A stretch of 34,127 nt of DNA from an uncultured Clavibacter sp. (GTDB lineage: Bacteria; Actinomycetota; Actinomycetes; Nanopelagicales; Nanopelagicaceae). This document shows, piece by piece, positions 17,224-24,779 of the stretch. Position 1 is the stretch's first letter. Each line of letters begins with the position of its first letter. The translations under genes and the position numbers were made by a program. The stretch spans positions 1 through 34,127 of the forward strand of contig CAKZXY010000015.1 in assembly GCA_937883945.1 (NCBI GenBank). The letters run 5' to 3'. The notes beneath the pieces were generated by a model that saw nothing but the letters and a program-made list of their open reading frames with translations, searched no databases and had not been told where the DNA came from.

Positions 17224-20200
17224 TTAAGCGGGTTCAGTTTCAATCTCGCGAAGACGCTGAGAGATTACTTCTGATACTCCATCACCGCGCATACTTACGC
17301 CATACAAAGTATCGCCAATTTCCATAGTTCGTTTTTGATGAGTGATGATAATTAGCTGAGAAGCCTGTCTTAGCTCTTCCAGTACTGATAGCAGGCGACC
17401 AAGATTTGTATCATCAAGTGCGGCTTCAACCTCATCTAATACATAGAAAGGACTTGGTCTTGCCTTAAATATCGCTACCAGAAGAGCTACTGCAGTCAGT
17501 GAGCGCTCCCCACCAGAGAGAAGCGATAGTCGCTTAATTCTCTTTCCTGGAGGACGAGCTTCAACGTCCACTCCAGAATTGAGTAGATCGCTGGGATCAG
17601 TTAATAGCAGGCGCCCCTCTCCCCCTGGAAAGAGTCGAGCAAATATTTTTTCAAACTCTCGAGCTGTATCCCTAAAGGCTTCTTCAAAAATCTCTTGAAC
17701 CTTGTCATCAACTGATTTGATGATATCTAGCAGGTCCTTCTTTGATTTCTTTAAATCCTCTAATTGATCTGCTAAATATTTCAAGCGCTCTTCAAGGGAT
17801 GAGAACTCCTCAAGTGCTAAAGGATTAATTTTTCCAAGCAGCGCTAGTGATTTCTCAGCCCCAGCCAGACGCTTTTCTTGCTCTTGGCGGATGAAAGGAA
17901 TGAACTCGCCTTGGCTTAAATTTCCTGCATCATCTTCAATAAATGTTGGAACTGGCTTATCTGGGCCGTACTCATTTACAAGAGATGAGCTATCAACTCC
18001 AAATTCCTCCATAGCCTTTATCTCAAGTTGTTCAATTCTTAGCCTCTGCTCAGCTCTTGCTATCTCGTCGCGATGAACACTGGAAGTTAATTGATCAAGT
18101 TCAACGCTTAAATCTCTGATCGCCTGGCGAGTAGAGAGGATTTCACCATCTCTACTAGAGCGAGCAACCTCAAGTCTTTCGCGCTCGCTATTTGCTCTTG
18201 ATATGGATATCTCTATTTGAATTAGCGCTTCATAGGCAGCATCTGCAATTGCTTGAGCAGTAACCGCGCCTCTTGCTCTAGCTGCGCGGCGGGCGATGTT
18301 ATTACTTGCCGCCTGGCGCTCATTTGATGCAGCAAGTTCTAGATCTCTAGCTCGCTGTGAAATCGCTGCAACTCGCTCCTCGATAGTTCGAAGCGCGAGG
18401 CGAGCCTCGACTTCGACTGCTCTTGCTGTAGCAAGAGTTGCCCTTAGATTCTCAACTGCGCTTAACTCAGGTTCGAGCGGCTCACTACTCTTTTCAAACT
18501 CACTTCTAGCAATATCTAGTTCTTTTAGATCGTTACTTAACGCTTGCTTAAGCTCAGTAATTGATTTCTCTAAACGATCAACTTCGCCGCTAGCGCTCTT
18601 TACTCCTTGGCTAGCTGCTGCCATCTGCTCAGCAAGGGCTGCCATGGCAGCGTCTGATTCATTCAATCTAGCTAGCGCTTGATCATAGCTAAGTTGATCA
18701 GTTCTCAATTTTGCTTCAGAAGATGAAATATCAAAATGAATCCGATCACAATCATGGCCATGTCTCTGCAGCTCTATCTCACCTTTTTCAATCATTTCAG
18801 AGATCTCAATTAGTGAGGTGCGCGAAGATGAGCCGCCACTTGCTCTTCCTCGTCCAACCAAATCTCCATCACGAGTGACTGCAATAAGCAAGGGATTATC
18901 AGAGATGATCTGACTTGCTTGATTTAGCGAATCTGCGGCAACTAAACCAGAGAAAAGAGCTGGCAAAATAGAATTTAAGGTAGCTGATGAGACTTTACTG
19001 ACTAGTGGCGTCAATCCATTTGGTATCTCAATAACTGCTCTGGAGTCACCTTCGGAGATAAAGAGTAGCTCAGCACTTCCTGCAGATCTGGACTTCAAAA
19101 AAGTGATAGCAGAGATAACTTGATTTAGATCTTGCAGCACCAATGCATTTGCCAATGACCCTAGGGCATTTGTTACTGCGCTCTGCCAGCCAGGTTCAAC
19201 GGTTAATAGCGATGCTAGGCTGCCACGAATCACGATTCCTTGATCATTTGTTAATAGCGCGCCACTTCCATCTTTATGCAGCGTTGCTTGCCGGAGCGCA
19301 TCAATTTTCGCCTCAGAAGCAGCTCTTGCTCTCTCGGCTAGAGAGAGATCACTTCTTAACTTTTCAAGAGCAGCCTTGCTGCCATTTAGAAGAGTTTTTG
19401 CTTTCTCAAATTCTGCATCAAGGCCGAGTTCTCCTGCATCAAGACCAGCAATTTCACTTTCAAGACGAGCAAATTCAACTTTAGATTCAGAAACTCTTGC
19501 ATGAGCGCCAGTTAGCGCGCTCTCTAGCCTATTTATTTCAGAGCCAGCGCCATCGATTCGAGATTGGAGAGACTTGATATGTCCCTCTTGTCTGGCAGTT
19601 CCCTCTCGATAATCAGCAATTGCTCTCTGGGCTGCTGCTACTCGATCTTCTTCGCCCTTTAAGCGCGCCTCTAATTGAGTAACACTATTACTTGCTGCAA
19701 CTAATTCTGATCGCGCTTTATCAGATGAACCTTGTAGAACAGATTCCTCACCTCTTAAAACTTTTGCCTCCGCCTCTAGCGCTTCAGGATCTCGCCCTGA
19801 TGCTCTAGCTTCCTCTGCCTCCTCAGCTAAAAAGCGTGCACGCTCTGATGCCAAGTTCTGTGTTCCTCTTAACTTTTCTTTCTGAGCAGTTAGGCTGTAA
19901 TAATTATTCTGCGCACTGGCTAACTCTGGTCCTTGAATCGCTGCTATCTGATCTAACTCAATCTCTCTTTTACGTAACTGATCGAGCTCTTGATCAACTT
20001 CACTTCGTCTCTGACGAAGAGCAGTCTCATCAGCAACTTCTAAACTTAGAGTTGAATTAAATGCAATTAAATCATCTGCCAATATTCTTAGTTTGGCATC
20101 TCGCACATCAGCCTGGATCACCGCAGCTTTTTTGGCAACCTCTGCTTGTTTGCCAAGTGGGCGGAGTTGTCTTCTTAACTCATTGGTGAGATCTTGAACT

Positions 20201-20769
20201 CTCGACATATTGCCCTGCATTGAATCTAATTTTCGAAGAGCTTTCTCTTTGCGCTTCCTATGTTTTAAAATTCCAGCAGCTTCTTCAATAAATCCTCTTC
20301 GCTCCTCAGGATTTGCCGTAAGGATGGCATCAAGTTGTCCCTGGCCAACGATTACATGCATCTCACGTCCGATGCCGCTATCGCTTAATAACTCTTGAAT
20401 ATCTAGAAGGCGCGCTGATTCACCATTGATTTGATAATCACTCTGGCCATTTCTAAATAAAGTTCTTGAAATAGTAACTTCGCTAAATTCAATTGGTAGA
20501 GCGCCATCTGCGTTATCAATAGTTACTGATACCTCTGCTCGTCCAAGAGGTGCTCGCCCTGAAGTTCCAGCAAAGATGACATCTTCCATCTTTCCGCCGC
20601 GCAGGCTCTTTGCTCCCTGCTCGCCCATAACCCAAGAAAGAGCATCAACCACATTGCTCTTACCTGAACCATTTGGCCCCACCACGCAGGTGATTCCAGG
20701 CTCGAACTTCAAGGTCGTTGGGGCGGCAAAGGACTTAAAGCCCTTTAGGGTCATGCTCTTTAAATACAC
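17224..20769 (-). CDS. smc: Chromosome segregation protein SMC
   Basis: Condensin ATPase that compacts and aligns replicated chromosome arms with ScpA/ScpB. The 1181 residues show Walker A (GPNGSGKS at 31-38), SLRGGKMEDVIFAGTSGR, two long coiled coils, a hinge domain (about 500-660, with GSLASLLTVEPGWQSAV and the GRGRASGGSS turn), and the C-terminal head with signature LSGGERSLTAVALLVAIF, Walker B YVLDEVEAALDD and a D-loop. The start is GTG at 20769, giving the family opening MYLKSMTLKGFKSF. There is no Shine-Dalgarno; TAGGTT lies 6 nt upstream. It follows mutM by 39 nt and abuts ftsY. Confidence 0.98.
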   Translation of the reverse strand: MYLKSMTLKGFKSFAAPTTLKFEPGITCVVGPNGSGKSNVVDALSWVMGEQGAKSLRGGKMEDVIFAGTSGRAPLGRAEVSVTIDNADGALPIEFSEVTISRTLFRNGQSDYQINGESARLLDIQELLSDSGIGREMHVIVGQGQLDAILTANPEERRGFIEEAAGILKHRKRKEKALRKLDSMQGNMSRVQDLTNELRRQLRPLGKQAEVAKKAAVIQADVRDAKLRILADDLIAFNSTLSLEVADETALRQRRSEVDQELDQLRKREIELDQIAAIQGPELASAQNNYYSLTAQKEKLRGTQNLASERARFLAEEAEEARASGRDPEALEAEAKVLRGEESVLQGSSDKARSELVAASNSVTQLEARLKGEEDRVAAAQRAIADYREGTARQEGHIKSLQSRIDGAGSEINRLESALTGAHARVSESKVEFARLESEIAGLDAGELGLDAEFEKAKTLLNGSKAALEKLRSDLSLAERARAASEAKIDALRQATLHKDGSGALLTNDQGIVIRGSLASLLTVEPGWQSAVTNALGSLANALVLQDLNQVISAITFLKSRSAGSAELLFISEGDSRAVIEIPNGLTPLVSKVSSATLNSILPALFSGLVAADSLNQASQIISDNPLLIAVTRDGDLVGRGRASGGSSSRTSLIEISEMIEKGEIELQRHGHDCDRIHFDISSSEAKLRTDQLSYDQALARLNESDAAMAALAEQMAAASQGVKSASGEVDRLEKSITELKQALSNDLKELDIARSEFEKSSEPLEPELSAVENLRATLATARAVEVEARLALRTIEERVAAISQRARDLELAASNERQAASNNIARRAARARGAVTAQAIADAAYEALIQIEISISRANSERERLEVARSSRDGEILSTRQAIRDLSVELDQLTSSVHRDEIARAEQRLRIEQLEIKAMEEFGVDSSSLVNEYGPDKPVPTFIEDDAGNLSQGEFIPFIRQEQEKRLAGAEKSLALLGKINPLALEEFSSLEERLKYLADQLEDLKKSKKDLLDIIKSVDDKVQEIFEEAFRDTAREFEKIFARLFPGGEGRLLLTDPSDLLNSGVDVEARPPGKRIKRLSLLSGGERSLTAVALLVAIFKARPSPFYVLDEVEAALDDTNLGRLLSVLEELRQASQLIIITHQKRTMEIGDTLYGVSMRGDGVSEVISQRLREIETEPA

Positions 20770-20775
20770 GGGTAG

Positions 20776-20781
20776 AACCTA
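20776..20781 (-). promoter_or_regulatory. Candidate -10 box for leaderless smc
   Basis: TAGGTT on the minus strand lies 6 nt before the smc GTG, in the 39-nt mutM-smc gap. Just upstream in that gap is a small GC-rich inverted repeat (CCCG-N8-CGGG, about 20791-20806) that could end or process the mutM transcript. Confidence 0.4.
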
Positions 20782-20808
20782 TCGGGTGAGCCCGCGCACG
20801 CTCGGGTT

Positions 20809-21708
20809 TTACCCCCGCTTAGGGCTGACTTTTTTTCTAACCTTCTTTTTTCCCGCTTTCTTAAGGGGAGATTTGCTCTGGCATTGTGGACAAAAATGTG
20901 ACGACCGGTTTGCGAAAGCAATCCTGGCAATCTCTCTGCCACATCTAGAGCAGGGCTCATTCTCCTGGCCATATGCCTCAAGCTCAATATCAAAGTATCC
21001 ACTCTCGCCATTTACATTTATATATAGCTCATCAAAACTTGTCCCACCTGCCTTCAAGGCTTTCTCCATAACAAATTTAGTTGCATCAAGAAGCTTAGAA
21101 ATTTCTTGTTCCGATAGTTTCTTTGCAAGACGTTCAGGATGAATCTTGGCTCGCCAGAGCGCTTCATCAGCATAGATATTACCCACGCCACTTACAACGC
21201 CCTGATCAAGAAGTACTCGCTTTATTGCGCTGTTTTTCTTACCTATCCGGCTAATTACAGCTCTGCGATTAAATTTGTCGTCAAATAGATCAGGGGCGAT
21301 ACGAGTAAAGGATTGAGGTATCAGCTCTTGGTCTTCCAGGACCAACTTATCAATTGAAATCCAACCAAAGGTTCGTTGATCAACAAATCGAATCTCTTTT
21401 CTTCTATCGCCGCAATCAATGCGAACCCGCAGATGTTTCTCATATTGGCTCTGCTTATCTTGGATTAACAACTGACCGCTCATTCCTAGGTGGGCCATCA
21501 GCGCAAAATCTCTATTTAATTCAAACCATAGGAACTTTCCACGCCTCTTAACATTTAATACCTTTGCGCCCTTAATGGCGCTATATGGAGCATAGGTAGA
21601 AGATCTATTTCCACCTTTATGAACTACATCAATTTCTTTAATTTTTCTTCCAACAATAAAAGGTTCTAAACCTCGCCTTACAGTTTCAACCTCGGGTAAC
21701 TCAGGCAT
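20809..21708 (-). CDS. mutM: Formamidopyrimidine-DNA glycosylase (Fpg/MutM)
   Basis: Base-excision repair enzyme that removes 8-oxoguanine and formamidopyrimidines and nicks the site. The 299 residues begin MPELPEVETVRRGLEPF, giving the catalytic N-terminal Pro and Glu; Lys58 lies in RRGKFLWFEL. The H2TH region includes DQGVVSGVGNIYADEALW, and the C-terminal zinc finger is CSRCGREI...CPQC. After the finger comes an extra tail of about 20 mostly Lys/Arg residues (20809-20870), beyond where many Fpg proteins stop. It follows rnc by 3 nt, the standard actinobacterial rnc-mutM-smc-ftsY order. Confidence 0.96.
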   Translation of the reverse strand: MPELPEVETVRRGLEPFIVGRKIKEIDVVHKGGNRSSTYAPYSAIKGAKVLNVKRRGKFLWFELNRDFALMAHLGMSGQLLIQDKQSQYEKHLRVRIDCGDRRKEIRFVDQRTFGWISIDKLVLEDQELIPQSFTRIAPDLFDDKFNRRAVISRIGKKNSAIKRVLLDQGVVSGVGNIYADEALWRAKIHPERLAKKLSEQEISKLLDATKFVMEKALKAGGTSFDELYINVNGESGYFDIELEAYGQENEPCSRCGREIARIAFANRSSHFCPQCQSKSPLKKAGKKKVRKKVSPKRG

Positions 21709-21711
21709 AAG

Positions 21712-22386
21712 TTACTTCTTTGAAAGTGCTTCAAAAGCAATTCTTGCTGCAACTTGTTCTGCTTCGCGCTTTGATTTGCCATGGCCTTCTGGGTATGCAA
21801 CTCCATTAACAATTGCATAGGCGACAAAATCTTTATCGTGATCAGGGCCTGACTCACTAACCTTATATTCAGGTGGCGACCATCCAGAGGAGGCCACGAT
21901 CTCCTGAAGTGCAGTCTTGCCATCAAGACCTGCTCCCCTTGTTACCGCTTCATCAATAGCGCTCTTCATCAAACGCATAATTATCTCTGCGCTAACATCA
22001 AAGCCATGATCTAAATAAATGGCTCCAACCAGAGCCTCAAAGGCATCTGCCAAAATTGAATTCTTATCTCTTCCACCAGTTACTTCTTCGCCCTTGCCAA
22101 TCTTTAGCGCTGAGCCAAGTTCTAACTCTCTTGCAATACTTGCAAGCGCTCGCATATTTACTATTCCTGAGCGAAGTGGTGAGAGACGAGATTCATCAAG
22201 ATCTGGAAAGCGCTCATATAACGCCTCTGTAATTACTAAACCTAGGACGCTATCGCCTAGAAACTCTAAGCGTTCATTGGTTGGAAGACCACCAAATTCA
22301 TAAGCAAAGGAGCGGTGAGTTAATGCCAGTTCAAGTAACTCTGGTTTTACCGAAACTCCAAGCTTTTCGGTCAGAGCCAGACTCAG
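21712..22386 (-). CDS. rnc: Ribonuclease III, probable CTG start
   Basis: Double-strand-specific endoribonuclease for rRNA and mRNA processing. The first in-frame ATG (22155) would delete most of the catalytic domain. Reading the same frame upstream gives LALTHRSFAYEFGG and the signature NERLEFLGDSVLG, so the gene starts near rpmF. Between the in-frame stop at 22396-22398 and the THRS motif there is no ATG, GTG or TTG. CTG at 22384-22386 lies 1 nt after the rpmF stop and 6 nt behind GAGG, giving 224 residues, normal for the family. The second catalytic segment is ADAFEALVGAIYLD, and a dsRNA-binding domain (about 155-222) closes the protein. CTG at 22378 or 22372 are weaker alternatives. Confidence 0.88.
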   Translation of the reverse strand: MSLALTEKLGVSVKPELLELALTHRSFAYEFGGLPTNERLEFLGDSVLGLVITEALYERFPDLDESRLSPLRSGIVNMRALASIARELELGSALKIGKGEEVTGGRDKNSILADAFEALVGAIYLDHGFDVSAEIIMRLMKSAIDEAVTRGAGLDGKTALQEIVASSGWSPPEYKVSESGPDHDKDFVAYAIVNGVAYPEGHGKSKREAEQVAARIAFEALSKK

Positions 22387-22387
22387 A

Positions 22388-22561
22388 TTAAACCTCTAGA
22401 ACTTGACGACGGTTATAGGTGCCGCAGGTTGGACAAGCAGTATGTTGCAACTTAGGCTGCGCACATTGCGGGCAATTTGCAGTAGCTGCAGGTGTTGCTT
22501 TCCACTGGCTACGACGAGAACGTGTGCGCGAGCGCGACATCTTTCGCTTTGGTAATGGCAC
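22388..22561 (-). CDS. rpmF: 50S ribosomal protein bL32, zinc-binding form
   Basis: 57-residue large-subunit protein: MPLPKRKMSRSRTRSRRS, then WKATPAATANCPQC and ACPTCGTYNRRQVLEV. The four Cys in two CxxC pairs make this the zinc-ribbon (C+) form. The start is GTG at 22561 with GGAG 7 nt upstream. yceD-rpmF is a near-universal bacterial pair, here separated by an 85-nt spacer that may hold a promoter. The stop codon is followed after 1 nt by the proposed CTG start of rnc, and the last codons supply its Shine-Dalgarno. Confidence 0.97.
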   Translation of the reverse strand: MPLPKRKMSRSRTRSRRSQWKATPAATANCPQCAQPKLQHTACPTCGTYNRRQVLEV

Positions 22562-22587
22562 AGTTATTCTCCTTTAAAAAGTTACTA

Positions 22588-22601
22588 CCTCAAGATTGAG
22601 G
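22588..22601. repeat. Inverted repeat in the rpmF leader
   Basis: CCTCAA-GA-TTGAGG, perfect 6-bp arms, lies 27 nt upstream of the rpmF GTG in the only spacer (22562-22646) between yceD and rpmF. On the minus strand TTGCAA and AATACT, 17 nt apart, lie just upstream and could be a weak promoter. The repeat could be an operator or a leader hairpin. Confidence 0.35.
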
Positions 22602-22646
22602 GCTAAGTATTGCCCAGCTTCGATATCTTTGCAAAATCACGCCTAT

Positions 22647-23183
22647 TTAGGGCTTCCAATCAGCCAATCCGCTCCACCTGGGATCACTCGCCTTATGGGC
22701 ATGATCCTTTTCAAGCTCGCGCCACTTAAGGCCGCAGATTGAGCAGAGCCCCAAGCAATCGCTCTGGCAGAGAGGGTTAATTGGCATAGCAAGAATCACT
22801 GCATCTCGGATCGGAACTTCAAGGTCGGCAATATCGCCATCTAGGCTAAATACCTCATCTTCATCTTCTCCCACCTCTTTAACTTTGGAAGAGTAGAGAA
22901 AGAGCTCTTGAAATTTCTGATTAACATCAAATTCAATTGGATCTAAACATCGCCCGCACTCTCCCCTGGCATGAGAGATAACTTGGCCAGTGAGCAAAAC
23001 TCCGCCATCGACAGATTCTGCTTTAAAGGAAATATCTAGCGGTTCTGACTTTGGAATCTCAAGTAGGGCAATGCCTATCGCTTGCGGGGCGTTAAATTCC
23101 AGGTGATATTGGCGAAACTCTCCCGCTCTTCTTGGAAGTTCATGGAAATTAACTTTAAATGGTGATTCAACCTTGGAGTTCAT
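22647..23183 (-). CDS. yceD: YceD/DUF177 family protein
   Basis: 178-residue protein of the family found before rpmF, linked in other bacteria and plastids to 23S rRNA accumulation. Two Cys clusters are visible: CGRC near residues 96-99 and a C-terminal group CQSDCLGLCSICG near 138-151, followed by the family ending DPRWSGLADW. These suggest a zinc site. The ATG lies 7 nt after the sepIVA-like stop. Its position between that gene and rpmF-rnc fits a coordinated ribosome-assembly role, as in Rv2926c of M. tuberculosis. Confidence 0.92.
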   Translation of the reverse strand: MNSKVESPFKVNFHELPRRAGEFRQYHLEFNAPQAIGIALLEIPKSEPLDISFKAESVDGGVLLTGQVISHARGECGRCLDPIEFDVNQKFQELFLYSSKVKEVGEDEDEVFSLDGDIADLEVPIRDAVILAMPINPLCQSDCLGLCSICGLKWRELEKDHAHKASDPRWSGLADWKP

Positions 23184-23190
23184 GCAATTA

Positions 23191-23667
23191 CTACTCTGCT
23201 AGTTGGGAGAGTACATCTTTATCGCTAGCGCCAGCCAGTCTTTCTCGCCCTCGATTAACTGCCTCTAGCGTCTTATTTAAAATCACTTCAAGGGTTGCAA
23301 GGCGTGAATCAATATAGGCATCAACTTCTTCGCGCTCTTTCTCAACTTTTGAGTGCGCCTCATCAATTAATCTTGCAGACTCCTCCCTTGCAGCTGCGAC
23401 AATTGCAGTCTGCTCAACCATTCGAGCAACTTCTTCTCTAGCATGAGCAATCAATTGCTCAGCGCTCTGTCTGCCCTCTTCAATTATTGTCTCTCTACTT
23501 CCGAGTAGCCTCTGCGCGCTTGAGAGATCTTTTGGAAGAGCTTGATTTATCTCCTCCAGCAGTTCCAACATCTCGCCACGATGAACTACGCAAGAGGCTG
23601 ATAATGGAACTGAGCGAGCTTCATTAACCATAGTTATGGCAGATTGGAGTTTCTCTATTGCTTCCAT
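23191..23667 (-). CDS. sepIVA: SepIVA-like DivIVA-domain coiled-coil protein
   Basis: 158 residues, mostly charged alpha-helix predicted to form a coiled coil (about 60-140: SAEQLIAHAREEVARMVE, AREESARLIDEAHSKVEKE). There is no membrane segment. The position between coaD and yceD matches Rv2927c/SepIVA of mycobacteria, a DivIVA-domain septation factor that acts at the divisome and in polar growth. The start is ATG with GGAAGG 7 nt upstream; it follows coaD by 1 nt. The orthology call rests on position plus composition, so the name is tentative. Confidence 0.72.
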   Translation of the reverse strand: MEAIEKLQSAITMVNEARSVPLSASCVVHRGEMLELLEEINQALPKDLSSAQRLLGSRETIIEEGRQSAEQLIAHAREEVARMVEQTAIVAAAREESARLIDEAHSKVEKEREEVDAYIDSRLATLEVILNKTLEAVNRGRERLAGASDKDVLSQLAE

Positions 23668-23668
23668 T

Positions 23669-24178
23669 TTATGACCTTCCTGATTGCGAACTTGGCGAAG
23701 AAGAATCTTTTGCTTTTCTAATCAATTCACTTAAAACTCCTGCAGGAACCAGCTTTGAAACATCCCCGCCATAGCGGGCGATCTCTCTAACTAGAGATGA
23801 TGATAGGAAGGAATAGGCAGGTTTGGTTGCCATGAGCAGAGTGTCAACGCCCTTTAATTGCAGATTCATCTGAGCCATCTGAAGTTCGTAGTCAAAATCA
23901 CTTACTGCGCGCAGCCCCTTAACTATGGCATCAACTTTATTCTCTCGACAGTAGTCAACTAATAGGCCACTCCACATATCAACTTTTACATTCGGCAGAT
24001 GCTTAACGCAATCCCTCGCTAGAACTATCCGCTCCTCTATAGTAAACAGACTGCTCTTTGAGTTATTTACCAGGACAGCAATTACTACCTCATCGAATAG
24101 ATGGCTGGCACGCTCAATAACATCGAGGTGTCCATTAGTTATTGGGTCAAAGGAGCCCGGACATACTGCTTTCTTCAC
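23669..24178 (-). CDS. coaD: Phosphopantetheine adenylyltransferase
   Basis: Transfers AMP from ATP to 4'-phosphopantetheine, the penultimate step of CoA synthesis. The 169 residues carry the nucleotidyltransferase motif GSFDPITNGHLDV (8-20, TxGH), GLRAVSDFDYELQMAQMN near 90-107 and the C-terminal SFLSSSLVREIARYGGDVS. The start is GTG at 24178. There is no Shine-Dalgarno; TAGCGT lies 6 nt upstream. It sits 31 nt after rsmD, the conserved rsmD-coaD pair. Confidence 0.97.
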   Translation of the reverse strand: MKKAVCPGSFDPITNGHLDVIERASHLFDEVVIAVLVNNSKSSLFTIEERIVLARDCVKHLPNVKVDMWSGLLVDYCRENKVDAIVKGLRAVSDFDYELQMAQMNLQLKGVDTLLMATKPAYSFLSSSLVREIARYGGDVSKLVPAGVLSELIRKAKDSSSPSSQSGRS

Positions 24179-24184
24179 GGGGCA

Positions 24185-24190
24185 ACGCTA
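24185..24190 (-). promoter_or_regulatory. Candidate -10 box for leaderless coaD
   Basis: TAGCGT on the minus strand is followed by 6 nt and the coaD GTG, in the 31-nt gap after rsmD. TTAGCG is repeated 13 nt further upstream. No Shine-Dalgarno is present. Confidence 0.35.
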
Positions 24191-24209
24191 ACACGAATCG
24201 CTAAATGCG

Positions 24210-24779
24210 CTATTGCCTAGGTTCGCCGTAGTAAATACTGGCTGCGCCATACTTTCGCACCTTCAACTCAGCTAAGCCTTGGGGCCATGAGAAGGGTTTC
24301 GTTTTTGAATCCCGCTCAACTGCAACTATTGAAGAACTCTTCAGAAACCCATTGCTAGCAAGTGATAACAATATTTTCTCAACATCGCTATTTGGCAAGT
24401 CATATGGTGGATCGATGAAAACAATATCAAAGGCTATATCTGCGCCTTTATCTAAATACTTACCTGCAGACATTGTTATGACGGAGGCAGAACCAATGCC
24501 GGGAATTTTCTCAAGCAATTCAAAATTACTTCGAGTAACAGTAGTTGCCTTCTCTTCATTATCTACTGCAACTACTACTCCAGCTCCACGTGAGAGCGCT
24601 TCACAAGAGACTGCTCCTGAACCGCAATAGAGATCAAGAAAGTTTGCATCACTAAGAGAACCAAATTCAGACTCAAGAGTTGAGAAGAGGGCCTCTCTTG
24701 CTCGATCAGAGGTTGGACGAACTTGGGAGATTGGTGAATTAATATTTCTTCCCTTTGCAAGACCAGCAATTATTCTCAT
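24210..24779 (-). CDS. rsmD: 16S rRNA (guanine(966)-N2)-methyltransferase
   Basis: Methylates G966 of 16S rRNA. The 189 residues show RIIAGLAKGRNI, VRPTSDRAREALFSTLES, the SAM motif FLDLYCGSGAVSCEALSRGA and the catalytic DPPYDLPN near residues 120-127. The ATG abuts the recG stop, with GGAG 9 nt upstream inside recG. It is followed by coaD, the usual order. Confidence 0.96.
   Translation of the reverse strand: MRIIAGLAKGRNINSPISQVRPTSDRAREALFSTLESEFGSLSDANFLDLYCGSGAVSCEALSRGAGVVVAVDNEEKATTVTRSNFELLEKIPGIGSASVITMSAGKYLDKGADIAFDIVFIDPPYDLPNSDVEKILLSLASNGFLKSSSIVAVERDSKTKPFSWPQGLAELKVRKYGAASIYYGEPRQ

Noticed and set aside
20576-21142. Plus-strand open frame of 188 codons
   Set aside because: Antisense to the smc start and mutM; composition reflects the reverse complement of conserved coding sequence.
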